From Lachnoanaerobaculum saburreum DSM 3986 (GTDB lineage Bacteria; Bacillota; Clostridia; Lachnospirales; Lachnospiraceae), in NCBI RefSeq assembly GCF_000185385.1, contig NZ_GL622296.1, positions 2,688,612 through 2,741,900 on the forward strand: DNA of 53,289 nt, read 5' to 3'. Numbering within the stretch: position 1 is the stretch's first letter; each line of letters begins with the position of its first letter. This document shows, piece after piece, positions 33,458-46,250 of this stretch. Made by a program: the position numbers and the translations under genes. Below the pieces are notes generated by a model. It made no database searches and had not been told where the DNA came from. It was given only the letters and a program-made list of their open reading frames with translations.

Positions 33458-35976
33458 CTACCTTGCGTCCTCAAAGTATTCTAATTGATTTTCCTTTGCA
33501 CCTGTTTGACTGATTTGTTCCTTATATCCGTTTAATTTATCTACTACAGAGTTTCTATCTTTTTTATTAAGATCTCCGATACTTTGTACCTTGCTGTCTC
33601 TAAAGTCTGCATCATACCTGTCCGCTACACCGTCCAAGTCCGTATCTTTTTCTAACGGATCATAAAAATTCCCATCATCATCGATTTCAAGCCCCATCAC
33701 CTCTTTTAACTTTTCTTCATCCACATAGATAAGCTCATTAAAATCCCAAAAACCTATGTTTGCCTTTATCTGCACAAGCTCTCTTCTATCGCTTGCATCA
33801 AGAGGATCATAGGTGTACTGAAAGCTGTTAACTAAATTATTATCAACATAAGTGTTTAATTTATAATTGATTAAATCAAGGCTTGTCTGTATTTCATGCT
33901 TTTCATCCGGCGTAGTCGTATAAGCAAGCCCTATATCGCTTAAATCAGGAAACAAAGTATCAAAATCCTCTATACTATGATTTTCCTCATACTCTTTATT
34001 TAAAAAGTGAATTAATTCTTCTTTTACTTCTTCAAGTAATGGATTTTTTTCCTCTGTTACTGCTTCTTTTTGCCCCATGTCAAGTAGATTATTTACCTCT
34101 GCAAGTCTTAGTGTCTTTTCTTTTAGAAGCTCATCCTGAGGAAATTTCTTCCCGATTTCAAGTTTTGCGGTTTCCAGTTGACTTTCGGTATCACTAAGCT
34201 TACCTAAAGTTTGCTCCAGTCTCTCAGGCATTTTATCAAGGACATTATCCATTCTTGTTATATTTCCGATACCGTCCGTTCCAAATTCACCATAATGATT
34301 CTCTTCGCCTTTTAGATTAAATTTATACTGATTGGAAAAGCTGTCATAGGATACAAATAAATCAAAGTTTCTGTACTCTCCGATTTTTACTTCTTCCGAT
34401 TTAAAATCATCCGTCTTTTTTATGCTTTTTATCTTGCTTATCAAAAATTCTCCGGCTTGTCTTTTATCCGTATATTTTTTGCCGTCAAGAATAAGAGAGG
34501 TGAATTTTGATACTGTTTCTTTATCCGACTTTTTCTCTATCTCCATTGAATTTTCTCCTACATTCTCCAAACTTGACTGAATATATACTGCCTTATCTGT
34601 ATTTTCTTCTCTATATGGCTCTACTGCTTTTATATCTTTTTTCAGGTTTTCTATTTTATTTTTTAAATTTTCTATTTCTTTAGGGTAAACCTTTACCACC
34701 TTATCCTCAAGTTTATACAGGTTTGATTTAAAGTTGGACTCAAGCATTTTTAGCTTGGATACCTCCACATCAAGATCCATCTTCTCACGAATTAAAGGAT
34801 TACCTGTCGCAAGTGCCTTTATTTCAGCATAGTTTAATGTAGCCTCATCCACATCTTCTGCAACTCTTACCGGTGTTTTACTTGTCATTATCTGAGATAT
34901 ATACTTTTGTTTGTTCTCAAGTGTTTGGAAAAGATAAGCATCAAAGGTATTTTCAGTTACATATCTGAAGATATAAACATCTTCATTTTCATTTCCCTGT
35001 CTTACGATTCTTCCGGCTCTTTGAGAAAGATCCGCAGGTCTCCATGGGACATCAAGATCATGAATGGCAATGAGTTTATCTTGTGCATTGGTTCCCGCTC
35101 CCATTTTCTGTGTAGAGCCTAAAAGCACACGAATTTCTCCTTTCCTTACCTTATCAAAGATAGCATCCTTTTCCCTGTTGTTGTTTGCATTATGGATAAA
35201 TTCAATTTCTTCTTTTGGAATTCCCATCGTAATGAGTTTGTTCCTAATATCATCATAAATATTAAACTCGCTTGAGGGTGTAGACATATCACAAAATACA
35301 AGCTGTGCCGACTTTTTATCTGCATATTTATCCCATATATTGAAGATATTTTTTACACAAGTATTTACCTTACTGTTCTCATCATCAGGAAGCAGGGTGT
35401 TTATAAGCCTCTGATCAAGTGCCATCTTCTTTCCGTCATTTGTAATAAGCAGCATATTATCGACAGAGGAATCCACCTGTTTTGCTCGAACCTTATCCGC
35501 CCTTTCTGAAAAAGTTTCAAGTATTTGCTTTTGCTCCTCGCTAGGCTTTGTCTTTATGGTTTCAAAATGTGCATTTGGAACAGGAAGATTTAATACATCC
35601 GCTGTTTTTATATCCATAAACTGCTTAACCATGTTCATCAGTTCCGGGAGATTATAAAACTTTGAAAATCTTGTCTTACTTCTATATCCGTTTCCTTCCG
35701 GATTAAGTTCTATTGCCGTAACTGTTTCTCCAAAGGTAGATGCCCAAGAGTCAAAGTGCTGAAGGTGCATTTTTTTAAGTTCGTCATACTGAAGATACCT
35801 TTGCATGGTGTAAAGTTCAGCCATACTGTTGCTAACCGGAGTTCCTGTTGCAAAAACAACTCCCTTACCGCCTGTTATCTCGTCCATATATCTGCATTTC
35901 ATAAGCATATCGGACGACTTTTGTGAATCCGTTGCACTGATTCCTGAAACATTTCTCATTTTTGAAAACAGGTACA
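33458..35976 (-). CDS. Giant DNA methylase/helicase protein, exon 2 (C-terminal helicase part)
   Basis: This is the 3' exon of the gene whose first exon ends at 38747; removing 35977-38746 gives 10,023 bases, exactly 3,341 codons including the stop. The exon resumes as (L)YLFSKMRNVSGISATD. It carries SF2 motif III (FATGTPVSNSMAELYTMQRYL), motif V (VLLGSTQKMGAGTNAQDKL) and motif VI (RPADLSQRAGRIVRQGNEN EDVYIFRY). A coiled-coil tail and a calcium-binding-like segment (DTDLDGVADRYDADFRD) near the end follow. Its apparent ATG start at 36010 and first ten residues belong to the intron. The protein should act in processing or replicating the conjugating strand. Confidence 0.88.
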
Positions 35977-38746
35977 ATAGCGATAGGTAAGGTTTTGAAG
36001 TTATCTCCACCTTTTCCCCCGCTCACCGCTGGGCATGCGACTTTCATCGCACCCAGCGCGCCATCAAACTAACTTACTACCCTTCATCGGGGTTCAGCAC
36101 GTCATGCCCTCACGGTACATGTTGTGCTTACAAATTTCACTTTTGTCTGTACTTTAATACCTTTTTAACAACTTTATCGTCTGTATTTAGCGGTATTGGG
36201 CCATTGTTGACCATTCGATAACAGTCATTGCATAGCCATATAAGATTTTGCACTTTATTTACTTTATCAGGCGGTAGCCCCTTGTTTATGTGATAACAAA
36301 ACTTCTTGTTGTCTAAAAATAGCGGTTTCTTACAACACTTACACTTCCCTATATCCCTGTTGTATGCATACTCTCGATTCATAAAGTACTCAAAATTAAA
36401 TATTGTTTTAGCATAAACCGATAGTTGAATATCCCTTGCAGTATTTACAGATGGCCTGTCACATGGAAGCGATTTACTTTTGCTTCGATAATAACTGTAA
36501 ATCCGTCTTCCTTCTTCTGTGTATGGCGTCATACGCTGGTCAAATGGTTTACTTTCGTATTTACTATGCGTTATAAAAGCCATAGTAATTCCAAACCATT
36601 CCCCTTCTATTGGGACAGCAAATGTCTTGCTTTTATATCCCTCATGCCTGTGTGGTAGATTGCAAAGGTTTTCCAACGGAATCTGATACTTGTTGTAGTG
36701 CTTGGGGAATCTTCTTTTCCATACCGCCAATGCTGTATTATTCGTTCTTCTGTCAATGGCATGGAATACATGGGAACAAATAGAAGGTTGCAAGTATTGT
36801 GCAACTCCAACAATCATTGAATTCACACGTTGTATTTGTGTCGCTTGCAGATTTCTTTCCGTTACTTCTCCTATCTTTCGTACTTCATCAGCAATCGTCT
36901 GTATTTTGGATTTTAACCTTTCCATATCTGGAAACGATTTACCTACCAGATTATCTGACCATGTCCTCGGATTGGGAGTTTTACGTTTTCTCTCTGCTTT
37001 GACCACAAAACCCAAGAAATGTATTCCTTCGGTTCTAAGGTCTGTTACAAAGGTCTTTTCCTGTGATAATTCCAACTTCATTTTGTTCCAAAAGTATTTT
37101 GCTAATAGCTTTTTCAATCTGTAGGCTTCCCGTTCTGTTGATGTGAGCGTTACCCAATCATCAGCAAATCTGAAATTATACTTTGGTGTTACGCCCGACC
37201 ACTTTAATCTACGTGTATCATTGCATTTATGCTTACACTGTCTATGTGGCTCCATATACATCCTACCTACAAACCAATCAAAATCATTCAGATATACATT
37301 TGACAATAAAGGGGAAAGAATCCCACCTTGCATTGTTTCTACATCCGAATCGTGAATTAAGCCACTTTCAATATACCCAGCCTTTAGCATTTCCTGTATT
37401 AGTTTGAGTACCCTTTTATCATGGATTCCAATTCGCCATATTTTCTTTAACATTATTCTGTGGTCGATATTATCAAAACAGCCCTTTATATCTCCCTCAA
37501 CTGCCCATACAGGCTGGTCTTTAGAAAAAGTAGAAGCATTTATCACATTAATAATGTCACGTATGGCATGTTTCTGTACCCGATATGGGCGAAAGCCATA
37601 ACTATGCGGATAAAATCGTGCTTCACAAATAGGCTCTATAATAATCCTCACACATTCCTGTATAATTCTATCCAAAACTGTTGGAATACCCAGTGGGCGC
37701 TGTTTTCCATTCTTCTTAGGGATGTATACTCTTCTTGCCGGCTTTGGCTTATAATCTTTGAAATTATCTCTTATCAGTGCAACGAGTTCTTCTTTTGGCA
37801 TTTGCAGATATTTGTCCATCTTCACCTGGTCAACTCCAGCCGTTTTACTACCTTTGTTTGACTTTATGTTGTGAATAGCAGTAACAATAGTTACTTCATG
37901 AACCATTGCTTCTATAAGACCTGTAAATGTGATTCCCTCTTTTGATTTATCATAGAGAAAATCCAAAGTCTGTTTCATTTCTGTTTCTGTTGAAAATCTG
38001 ACGTTCAAATGCACAAGGCTATCACCTCGCAGTTCATCACCCTTATTTCAGGGAGTTTAAATTCTCTTTCTTTGTGAAATTTGTAAATTAGTCTGACTAG
38101 TCCCCTTCGCCTTAGGTATTTCAGCCCTTGTAATTGGCTCTCCCAATCTCTGACTACTATGGGACTGCTGACTTCCTGTGCCTTCATCGCTTTGTACAGC
38201 TCCAGCACAGGCTCTCAAACGTTCCTAAATCTCTATCCTTTTGTGAATTTAACCACTTGAAGACTTTAGGCTGCTACCTTACACCGTAGGAACAAATACA
38301 CTTTGAATCACAGTTACCGTGTATTCCATAGAACATTTCATTTCTATGGGAATAGCATGAAAAACCAGCATACTATTCTTTCCTAATATTTCGCCCTTTC
38401 GGACGCCGTCAACTCTTACGATGCTGCATAGCTTTCCCTTCGTATAGCCATAGTCTTCGGAAGACCGCACTATTTATTCCATATCCATAAGGACTTAGGA
38501 CATCAAGTTACGACTTCTTCACGCTTTATACATGGGTGGGTACAACCACCTCGCATAGTGAAGTATTATCTCGCACACCGCCTACGGTTTTGATATACCA
38601 TCGTCAGCGTTGATTCTGTGTGGCAAGGGTAATTCTCCCTTGATTTTGAGATTTAAGTTCTGACAGTTCATTCTTATTAATAAGTGATTTCTGTCGGTCG
38701 TTTTCGGTAGATTTATCAGTCTACCTTGTGCGACAACGTTTCGCAC
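35977..38746 (-). mobile_element. Group II intron (2,770 bp) inside the helicase gene
   Basis: The 5' end is GTGCG (38746 down), the group II consensus. The 3' end is CGCTAT at 35977. Just before it, a domain VI stem pairs AGCG with CGCT and leaves an unpaired A eight bases from the 3' end, the standard branch-point position. Upstream is a domain V-like hairpin (36025-36060) with the arms GCTGGG and CCCAGC around GCGATGAAAGTCGC; the usual AGC triad would read CGC here. The LtrA-type gene occupies domain IV. The exons join in frame at C|TG, giving Leu-Tyr, as expected for this helicase family (DEAHSxKNLYLxTKM). The intron sits on the sense strand, so splicing is needed for a functional helicase. 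Confidence 0.93.
36137..38014 (-). CDS. ltrA: Group II intron maturase/reverse transcriptase (LtrA type) with HNH domain
   Basis: The 625-residue protein has the reverse transcriptase core: motif block RVYIPKKNGKQRPLGIPTVL, then FYPHSYGFRPYR, WAVEGDIKGCFDNIDH, GGILSPLLSNVYLNDFD, and the catalytic YNFRFADDWVTL with FADD in place of YADD. The maturase X region follows. The C-terminus is an HNH endonuclease (CKCCKKPLFLDNKKFC YHI, LIWLCNDCYRM) that would cut the second target strand. The length and order are standard for mobile class-B or C bacterial introns with an endonuclease. It helps the RNA splice and reinsert, and all catalytic motifs look intact. A second start near 38208 is in another frame and is not used. 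Confidence 0.95.
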   Translation of the reverse strand: MHLNVRFSTETEMKQTLDFLYDKSKEGITFTGLIEAMVHEVTIVTAIHNIKSNKGSKTAGVDQVKMDKYLQMPKEELVALIRDNFKDYKPKPARRVYIPKKNGKQRPLGIPTVLDRIIQECVRIIIEPICEARFYPHSYGFRPYRVQKHAIRDIINVINASTFSKDQPVWAVEGDIKGCFDNIDHRIMLKKIWRIGIHDKRVLKLIQEMLKAGYIESGLIHDSDVETMQGGILSPLLSNVYLNDFDWFVGRMYMEPHRQCKHKCNDTRRLKWSGVTPKYNFRFADDWVTLTSTEREAYRLKKLLAKYFWNKMKLELSQEKTFVTDLRTEGIHFLGFVVKAERKRKTPNPRTWSDNLVGKSFPDMERLKSKIQTIADEVRKIGEVTERNLQATQIQRVNSMIVGVAQYLQPSICSHVFHAIDRRTNNTALAVWKRRFPKHYNKYQIPLENLCNLPHRHEGYKSKTFAVPIEGEWFGITMAFITHSKYESKPFDQRMTPYTEEGRRIYSYYRSKSKSLPCDRPSVNTARDIQLSVYAKTIFNFEYFMNREYAYNRDIGKCKCCKKPLFLDNKKFCYHINKGLPPDKVNKVQNLIWLCNDCYRMVNNGPIPLNTDDKVVKKVLKYRQK

Positions 38747-41700
38747 GATTTTTATATGAATGAGCTTCATCCACAAAAAGCTTATCAATTCCCAGTTCCT
38801 CGAAAGTTACCACATCATCTTTTTTATAATCATCATTAAGTTTCTTTAACTTTGCCTCCAGACTTTTCTTTGTCTTTTCAAGCTGTTTTACACTAAATCT
38901 TTGATCCCTGTCTCTTTTATATTCTCCGATAAATTCCACAATCTCATCAATCTGACTTTTAAGTTCATACTCCTGTCTTTCCTTTGAAATCGGGATTTTC
39001 TCAAATTGACTATGACCTATAATAACCGCATCATAGTCTCCTGTTGCAATCCTACTGCAAAACCTTTTCCTTTTATCCGGTGTAAAGTCCTTTTCCGTAG
39101 CACAAAGTATATTGGCTGCCGGATAAAGCTCGTTAAATTCACGCCCGAACTGTTCTACTATATGATTTGGAACTACAAACATGGCTTTAGAACTCATCCC
39201 AAGCCTTTTAGACTCCATCGCAATTCCTATCATCTCAAAGGTCTTGCCCGCTCCTACTTCATGTGCAAGCAGTGTATTTCCTCCAAAAAGCCCCCTTGCT
39301 ATTGCATCTTTTTGATGAGGTCTAAGCTTAATTTCAGGGTTTATCCCATCAAAGGGCAAATGACTTCCGTCATACTCCCTTAATCGAATGGAATTAAATC
39401 TTTCATTATATTTTTTCACCAGCCTGTTTCTTCTGTCCACATCCTCAAAGATCCAATTTTTAAATTCTTCTTTGATAATTTCCTGCTTACTTCTTGCAAG
39501 CATGGTTTCTTTTTGATTTAGAACTGATGTTTTTCTTCCGTCCGAATCAATTATCTGGTCATATACTTTAGTATCTCTAAGATTTAGACTATCCTCTATA
39601 AGCTTATATGCACTCACTCTGCTTGTTCCATAGGTAAAATTAGCCAGGTCGTTATTTTTATCTGTGCTTTTTCCCTCTACCCTATACTCCCCTGTAAAAT
39701 CCGTATATTTAATATCTATATTCCATCTGTTTGATGCGGAGGTCTTTAACAGATTAAACATAAAGCTCTTATAGTCTTTTTCAGGTATCCATGTAGAACC
39801 CATCTTGACAGTTATATCACTTGCTTCAAGAGTTTTCGGCATTACTTCTTCCAGTCTTTTTTTCTGATAATTAAGATCGGATAATTCCTGTTTTAATACT
39901 GAAATTTTCTCTGTTATTTCCGATTTATGTGATAATTCTTCCTGATTGGATCTTCCTGCTTCAAATCCCGATTGTAATTCATGAGGCTTATCTAACTCTT
40001 CCTCATTCCTTTTAATTTCATAATCTATATTTTTTATATATGCGTCTACTACTTCTATTTTCTCTCTGATATTACCTGATAAATATTCATCTGCACTGAC
40101 ATAATTTCTTGAAAAATCTCCCAAATCTAAAGCTGATGAAAAAGGAGTAATATCACTTGGCTCAAAACTGTCAAGATTTAGGAATATCTCTCCTTTTAGT
40201 CCTTCTATCAGCTCTTTTCTTATATTTCCTGTAAGTTCCTCCATATACTCAAGGTTGACATTTCCCTTTTGAGATATGGAAAGGATCAGTGCTTCGGTTA
40301 AGTTATCCGTATGTTCTATTAATTCCGCTTTTTTAATGGTTCTTTTTGTAAAAATATCAGACTTGCCGATAAAGTTACCCTCTTTATTAAGGTTTTCCAA
40401 GGTGGACACTAAAGAGTAGTTGGCATCCTCTTGCAATAATCTTTTATTTGCTCTTGAATTAATTAGTCCATACTTACCTGAAAAATCATCATAAAGCTTA
40501 TTTAATCTGCTTTGTAATGCTTTAATTTCTCCTTCCGGATAATCTTGCCTTTGATAGGTAATTACTCCTCTTAATACTTTTTCTATTTCAAGATATGCCC
40601 CTATCTTCTCTTCATCAGCCTTATTTAGAAGTACCCTTTGCATAATTGAGTTTTCTCTAAAGTACACCTTATCTTCAATCACTACATAGGAATAATTTTT
40701 AACATTGTCATCAGCCGGAAGTGTTTCCGTTTCAAGTTCTTCGTTTAACTTCGCCTTTTCATAAGTAACTTTTATATTTTTAATTGCATCCTCAAGCTGT
40801 TCTTTTATCGGTTTACTTTCATCTGCAATGCAAGAAAGAGTAGTGCCGAACCTCCCCGGTACTTCCTGCATATTTCCAAGTACCATATGTGGATTATCTA
40901 CAAAGTATTTGTTATAGCTTAGTCCCTTCCTGTCCTTATCAAGCTTAACCCAGTCCTCATCTATCTTTAACAGCCTGTCCCTTTTCTTTAAGAAAATAAT
41001 ATCACTTGTTACCTCTGTACCGGCTTCATCTTTAAATATATTATTCGGCAGTCTTATTGCTCCCAGAAACTCTGCACGCTCACTGATATATCTTCTTATA
41101 TCCTCATTTCTTTTATCCATTGTACCTGATGAAGTTATAAAAGCAATTATTCCTCCGTTACGCACCTTATCCAGTGTTTTGGCAAAAAAATAATCGTGAA
41201 TAAGAAAGTTGTTTTTTTCATACTCACGATCGGATACCCTATACTCTCCAAAGGGTACATTTCCTACAGCTATGTCAAAAAGATTATTTGAAAAAGCAGT
41301 CTTTTCAAAGCCTTTTACCTGAATGTTTGAATTGGGATAAAGCTTTTTAGCAATCTGTCCGCTGATACTGTCAAGTTCTATGCCGTAAAACTTTGAGTTT
41401 TGCATTGACAAAGGCAGATTTCCTATAAATCTTCCCGTTCCCATACTTGGCTCTAAGATATTTCCACTCTCAAATCCCATATCGGATAAAGTATGATAAA
41501 TAGCATCTATTACTACCTTAGGTGTATAAAAGGCGGTAAGTGTACTCTCTTTGGCAGCCTCATACTCTGAAGGTAATAGGTTTTCTTTTAAGAACATCCT
41601 TGCTTCCTGCCACTGACCACCCCGCTCTTCATCAAAGACATCTGAAAGTCCTCCCCAACCTACATACTTGCTTAAAATATCCTGCTCTTCTTTACTTGCA

Positions 41701-44700
41701 TTTCTGTTTTCTTTACCAAGCTGTTTTAGTACCTTTATTGCTTCAATATTGTTTTTTAATCGTTCTGACGGTGGTAGGACTTCATCTTCTCTTGTTATCC
41801 TGTAATTGACGGGGGAGATATTTTTCACATATTCTCCGCTTGTATAGGTTTCTTCTTGCCTTGGTATTTCACTTAAGGCTTCTTTATTTAAGACAGGTAA
41901 CTCTTCTTTATCTACACTCTCCTTTAGTGATTTTTCTGCTATAGAAAGTATCTCAAAATCAAGTTCATTTTCATTTCTGAATGCAATAATCTCACTTCCT
42001 GTAATAAATCCGGTAAGATACCCTTCATTACCATCCAATTTTATTGTCTTATAGCTTCCATAATCCCTTGTTTCCGAAATCAGGTATTCCTTTCCTTGAT
42101 ATCTTACCTGCATACCCTCTTTAAAAATTGGCTCATTTACATTCTCTTGTTCATTTGCCTTTTTAATCTGCCCATTTATATAACCTGTAAGGAGTATATT
42201 TCTGTGGTTATCATCAAGTAAATATGGAAGATTTTGCAGCATCTTTTTGTAACTGTCATAAGATATTGCTACATTAGTATATAATAAATATCCGTTATAC
42301 CTTAAAAGCTGCTTTAATTCTCGGTTTTTCATATCTAAGACAAGTTCTGCTTCATACCCGTTTTCCCCGTCTATGCTGTTCGTTATATGCTCCGGTACTT
42401 TTAAGTTTCCTTCATCTACAGTCTTTTTAAGCAAAGTAAAGTCTTCATTTTTAGAGTTATACTGATATCCTCCGGCTTCCTTTTCCTCTTTAAAAGTCAA
42501 AGCAGATATAATCTCATTTTTAGCTCTAAGCTCTGATGCATTTTTATTTTCTTCTTCAGATAAATTAACTTGTCTTTCACTTTCTTTTTTACTATAGGCA
42601 GTATTTTGATTTAATATATTTTCTTTACTTAAACCCTTTTCTCTTTCTATTTGTAACTCATAGATCTTTTCGGCTTCTTCATAAGATACTTCCCTTTCAT
42701 CCTGAATTAGAAGAATTTCTTCTTCCCTTTGTATATCCGAATTAATGTCGGTACCGGTTTCTTTATCCGTTATATCCTGTTCTTCTTCCGGATTAAAATT
42801 CTCCGACTCTATATTTTCTTCTTTTAATTTTTGCTGTTTTTGTATATTGGATGTAACATCCTTATTTTCGTATCGATCATTCTTTATTAAGTCTTTAATC
42901 CTTAATGCCACTTGACTCCAGCTAAGCATAACTTCCGGAGAGTTTCCCTTTTTAAGACCGATTCCCTTAGCATCATACCATTCACTGCTTCCCATACTTC
43001 CTGATAAAGCATGTGAGCTTCCACCAGTGCCGTACTCATTTTTTAGAAATTCCGCCTGTTCTGAAAGTGTATGATTTTCATTAAAAAAGTCGGCAATCCG
43101 TTTTTTACCTTCTGAAATACCGCTTCCCCGTCTTAAATTTTCATCTATCTCATCTTCTGTGATAAATTCTTTTATCTTCGGTAGTTCAATAAGACCTGAA
43201 CCAAATTCCTTCCTTGGTATCTCCAAATCATTTAACCTTTGTAAAATCTCATCCGGCTTATGAAAATGAAATCTTAATATCCCCTTATTTTCCATATAGT
43301 CCTGTAAAAATATGCTATATTCTTCTCTAAGCTTATTTCTAAATTCATGACTTCTAAGCTTTTCTGCAAGTTCTTCGGTTTCGTCAGGAAATCCGTTTTT
43401 TTCTGTTCGGTCAAGAACCTGTAGGTAAGCTTCTTTTAAATCATCTGCAAAATCTCTTTTTAAGTACCACAATTTTTCTACAAGTTCTTTTCTTTCATAG
43501 GAAAAGGCTTCAACTACTTCTACATTGGTTGCATATTCACCGCTTTCAATAAGTTCTCCTATACGTTTCGCTACATTACTCCATGATAAAATCTGCATAG
43601 GATTTGTTTTTGATGAAATGTCATTGGATAAGTAAACTCCTTCTTTATCATACCATGCACAAACCTTATTCCCGGCTACCTCATAACCGTTTCCACCTCT
43701 AAAGTTGCTTTGAAGGAAATCAGCTAATTCTTCTATACTTTTTCCCTTGGAATACTCAGCCAAAATCTTTAATCTTAGGTCTTCTTCATTTCCTCCATAA
43801 ATTAAAACCGTATCTACTTCTTTTTGCTGTAAGGGCAAGTTAAATCTCACCTGACCGCCTTCATTCCCGGCAAAAGAAAAAGAAGTCTTTTCAACTTCCC
43901 TTTCAATATTTCTGATATTTAGTTGTGAATCACTTTCTATACCCAGACTATCTGTTCCAGTACCATTCTTGTAAGTGTCATATTGAGATTTTTCTTCAGT
44001 CCCGTGTATTTCAGAAAATCCTCCGACTTCAGTTCGTTTGTCAGCCCCCAGATTTGCATCATTTTCGGCTCTTCCTTCTCCAAAAACTCCTGTGCCTGCT
44101 CCTCTATATTTAAAAGATGCTCCATCAGTGTCTCTTTGTAATACATGCTCTGATACTGATTCTCCCTGTTCTCCTTCAGGAATTTGAGCCTCTCCCTGCC
44201 AAATCTGTTCAGCCTGCTCTGATCTATTATCTTTGGCATCTTGATATTCGGTATCAAAACTTCCTCTCCATCTTCCACCTTCTCCAAACTGTATGTTCCC
44301 CCCTGTTTCTCGAACAGATTCTCTTTGACTATCGGGGTGTAGGTTTCTTCTTCCAAAAGATATTCCCTGTCCGCCAGTATTACTGTTTCTCTCATCAGCC
44401 AAGCCTCCTTTATTTTCTTCTATCTCATTATTTATTACTCCGGTATTTTCACTGCTATCATTTACATTATAATGCTCCTTGTTGGTCTTTGTCTGCTCCT
44501 TTATCTCTATTTCTTTAAGTTTTTCTCTATCACTTATTTTCTGTATTTCTCTTCCGATAGCTATAAGCATTTCTTTGGAAATTAAAGATATTTCTCCAAG
44601 AAGGCTGTCAATATCCTGTCCATGCTTAATACCTGATACTGTTTTCAGTTTGCTCTCATCAACAGGAATACCTATATCCATTCTTTGTGCCAGTGAAACC

Positions 44701-46250
44701 TTTATGGATTCTGCGATAAATTCAATCAGTTCTACCTTGGTATAACTCTTAAGTGTATCCTCCGTCAGCATATCAAAGATGGTATATATCCTTTTCCTAA
44801 CATATAAATCTATAAGAGCGGTTATCTTTTCTTCCTGTAAAAAAAGCAGCCTGCTGTTTCTTTCTTTAAAGCTGTCAATCAGTGAATCTATCGCCAAAAT
44901 ATGTTTCTCAGGTTCATATTTCCACAGTTTTACTTCATTGATTTTATTTCCTATACTGACTGTTTGACTGACATCAAATACATACTTTACCTTTGGTATG
45001 CTTCTACTTAAATCAAGAATCGGTATTCCCTTTTCTCCTCTTTTTACACTTCTCCCAAGCTTTTTCCAAAAATCATACTCCGCACAGGCAGTTGCTCTCT
45101 TGTAGGTACTGTAAATACTTAACTGGTGCATGTATGAATATTTATAGTTATTTCCCATTGTCTTTAGAAAATCTTTGTAGGCACTTACATCCCTTCTGAT
45201 TTCCTCTAAAGAGTGAGATAAAATATCATTGATTTTTTCAGTTGAATATCTTGGCATCTTTCCCTCCTTCTTCTTATTTTCAGTCTCTTCTTGTTTTGCA
45301 TTTTTTGTAATATTATCTTTTTCTTTATTCCAATCATAAAACTTTCTTATGCCGTTCATTGCCCTGTCTGCAATATAGTGTATATAGTCCGTACTTCCTC
45401 GCCTTTTATACCACTTGTTTCTTTTAAGCCCGCTATTTTCCATAAGGCTGATTGACTTTTCCACATCTGAGGTGTAATAAAGCAACCTCCCCAGCATAAA
45501 AAAATCAGCCTCGGACCGGCTGTTAAAATAGTTTTGATAATTCCCGTTATATATCTGTCTTAGATCTTCTCCGCTATAGTTAAAGTATCTCCTATTAAAA
45601 AGTATATTTAGAATATCATCTTGCGAGAACCTGTTTTTATAAGCCAAACTGCTTGGAATTAGATTAATCCTACCCGCTTTGCCTTCTACGGAGTCTATAC
45701 TTGGCATATATGTTTTATAAAGCGGCAACAGCTCCTGATTGATATTTACTATTTTACTTCTGTCTTTATCCTTTAATATATTCCCGGTTATCGTAAAAAA
45801 TCTGTCCCTGTCATAAATTTCAAGGTTTTTATATCGCTTCCTTTCTCCCGGTACTTTACCCTTTCCTATAAAATGCAGTCCTGTTTTTGACGGAGAGATT
45901 TCCGCATAGGTGGAAATCCCTCTTAGAAAATCTGCTGTCATGGAAGCGGCATTTAAGTCAATACTGTATTCCATTATCTCATCACTTACCTTATCTATAT
46001 CAATTCCTATATACCCGTCCCCTAAGAAAAATCCCAAGCCGGTTCCTTGATTTTTACATAAAGCATCCATGCAATCCTTGTAACTATTCCAAGTTTTTTT
46101 ATCATTTGACTTGGCAGGTTTTCCGTTTAGCATAATAGGCATTTTTGTGTTTTTTCCGTCTCTTACAATGATTTTATAAAGACACCATCTTTTCTCTCGC
46201 TTTAATTCATCAGGAATATTTTTATATTTGATAAGGTCGGCTTCTTTCAT
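38747..46250 (-). CDS. Giant primase-ArdC-methylase-helicase protein, exon 1
   Basis: Exon 1 encodes about 2,501 residues of a spliced 3,340-residue protein. In order: a primase-polymerase-like start ([32 protein letters not shown]; residues 70-170), an ArdC-type antirestriction ssDNA-binding domain near 345-460 ([20 protein letters not shown]), and a Gly/Arg/Glu-rich linker near 618-772 overprinted by another gene. Two related small repeats follow near 805-920 and 1065-1125 ([30 protein letters not shown]). Next is an N6-methylase fold near 1540-1720 ([10 protein letters not shown], with GNVPFG in place of NPPF), then the SF2 helicase ([33 protein letters not shown]). The exon ends one base into the codon after KN. 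It likely drives element replication and antirestriction. Confidence 0.93.
43937..44395 (-). CDS. tnpV: TnpV-like protein, overprinted in the +1 frame of the giant gene
   Basis: This 152-residue frame lies wholly inside exon 1 of the giant gene, shifted by one base. Its ATG at 44395 is preceded by AAAGGAGG at an eight-base distance, a consensus ribosome site inside coding DNA. The product resembles transposon-encoded Tnp[13 protein letters not shown], then [40 protein letters not shown], and [16 protein letters not shown]. The host frame in the same stretch is a low-complexity Gly/Arg/Gln linker, the usual signature of a frame whose sequence is dictated by another gene. TnpV function is not known to me. 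I recognise the pattern by memory, so the family name is fairly but not fully sure. Confidence 0.72.
   Translation of the reverse strand: MRETVILADREYLLEEETYTPIVKENLFEKQGGTYSLEKVEDGEEVLIPNIKMPKIIDQSRLNRFGRERLKFLKENRENQYQSMYYKETLMEHLLNIEEQAQEFLEKEEPKMMQIWGLTNELKSEDFLKYTGLKKNLNMTLTRMVLEQIVWV

Noticed and set aside
35977-36010. Separate helicase gene starting at the ATG at 36010
   Set aside because: The first ten residues fall in the intron and have no family match; the exon join gives the conserved sequence.
36607-38788. Extra open frames inside the group II intron
   Set aside because: They overlap the maturase or structured domains and have no ribosome site or family pattern.
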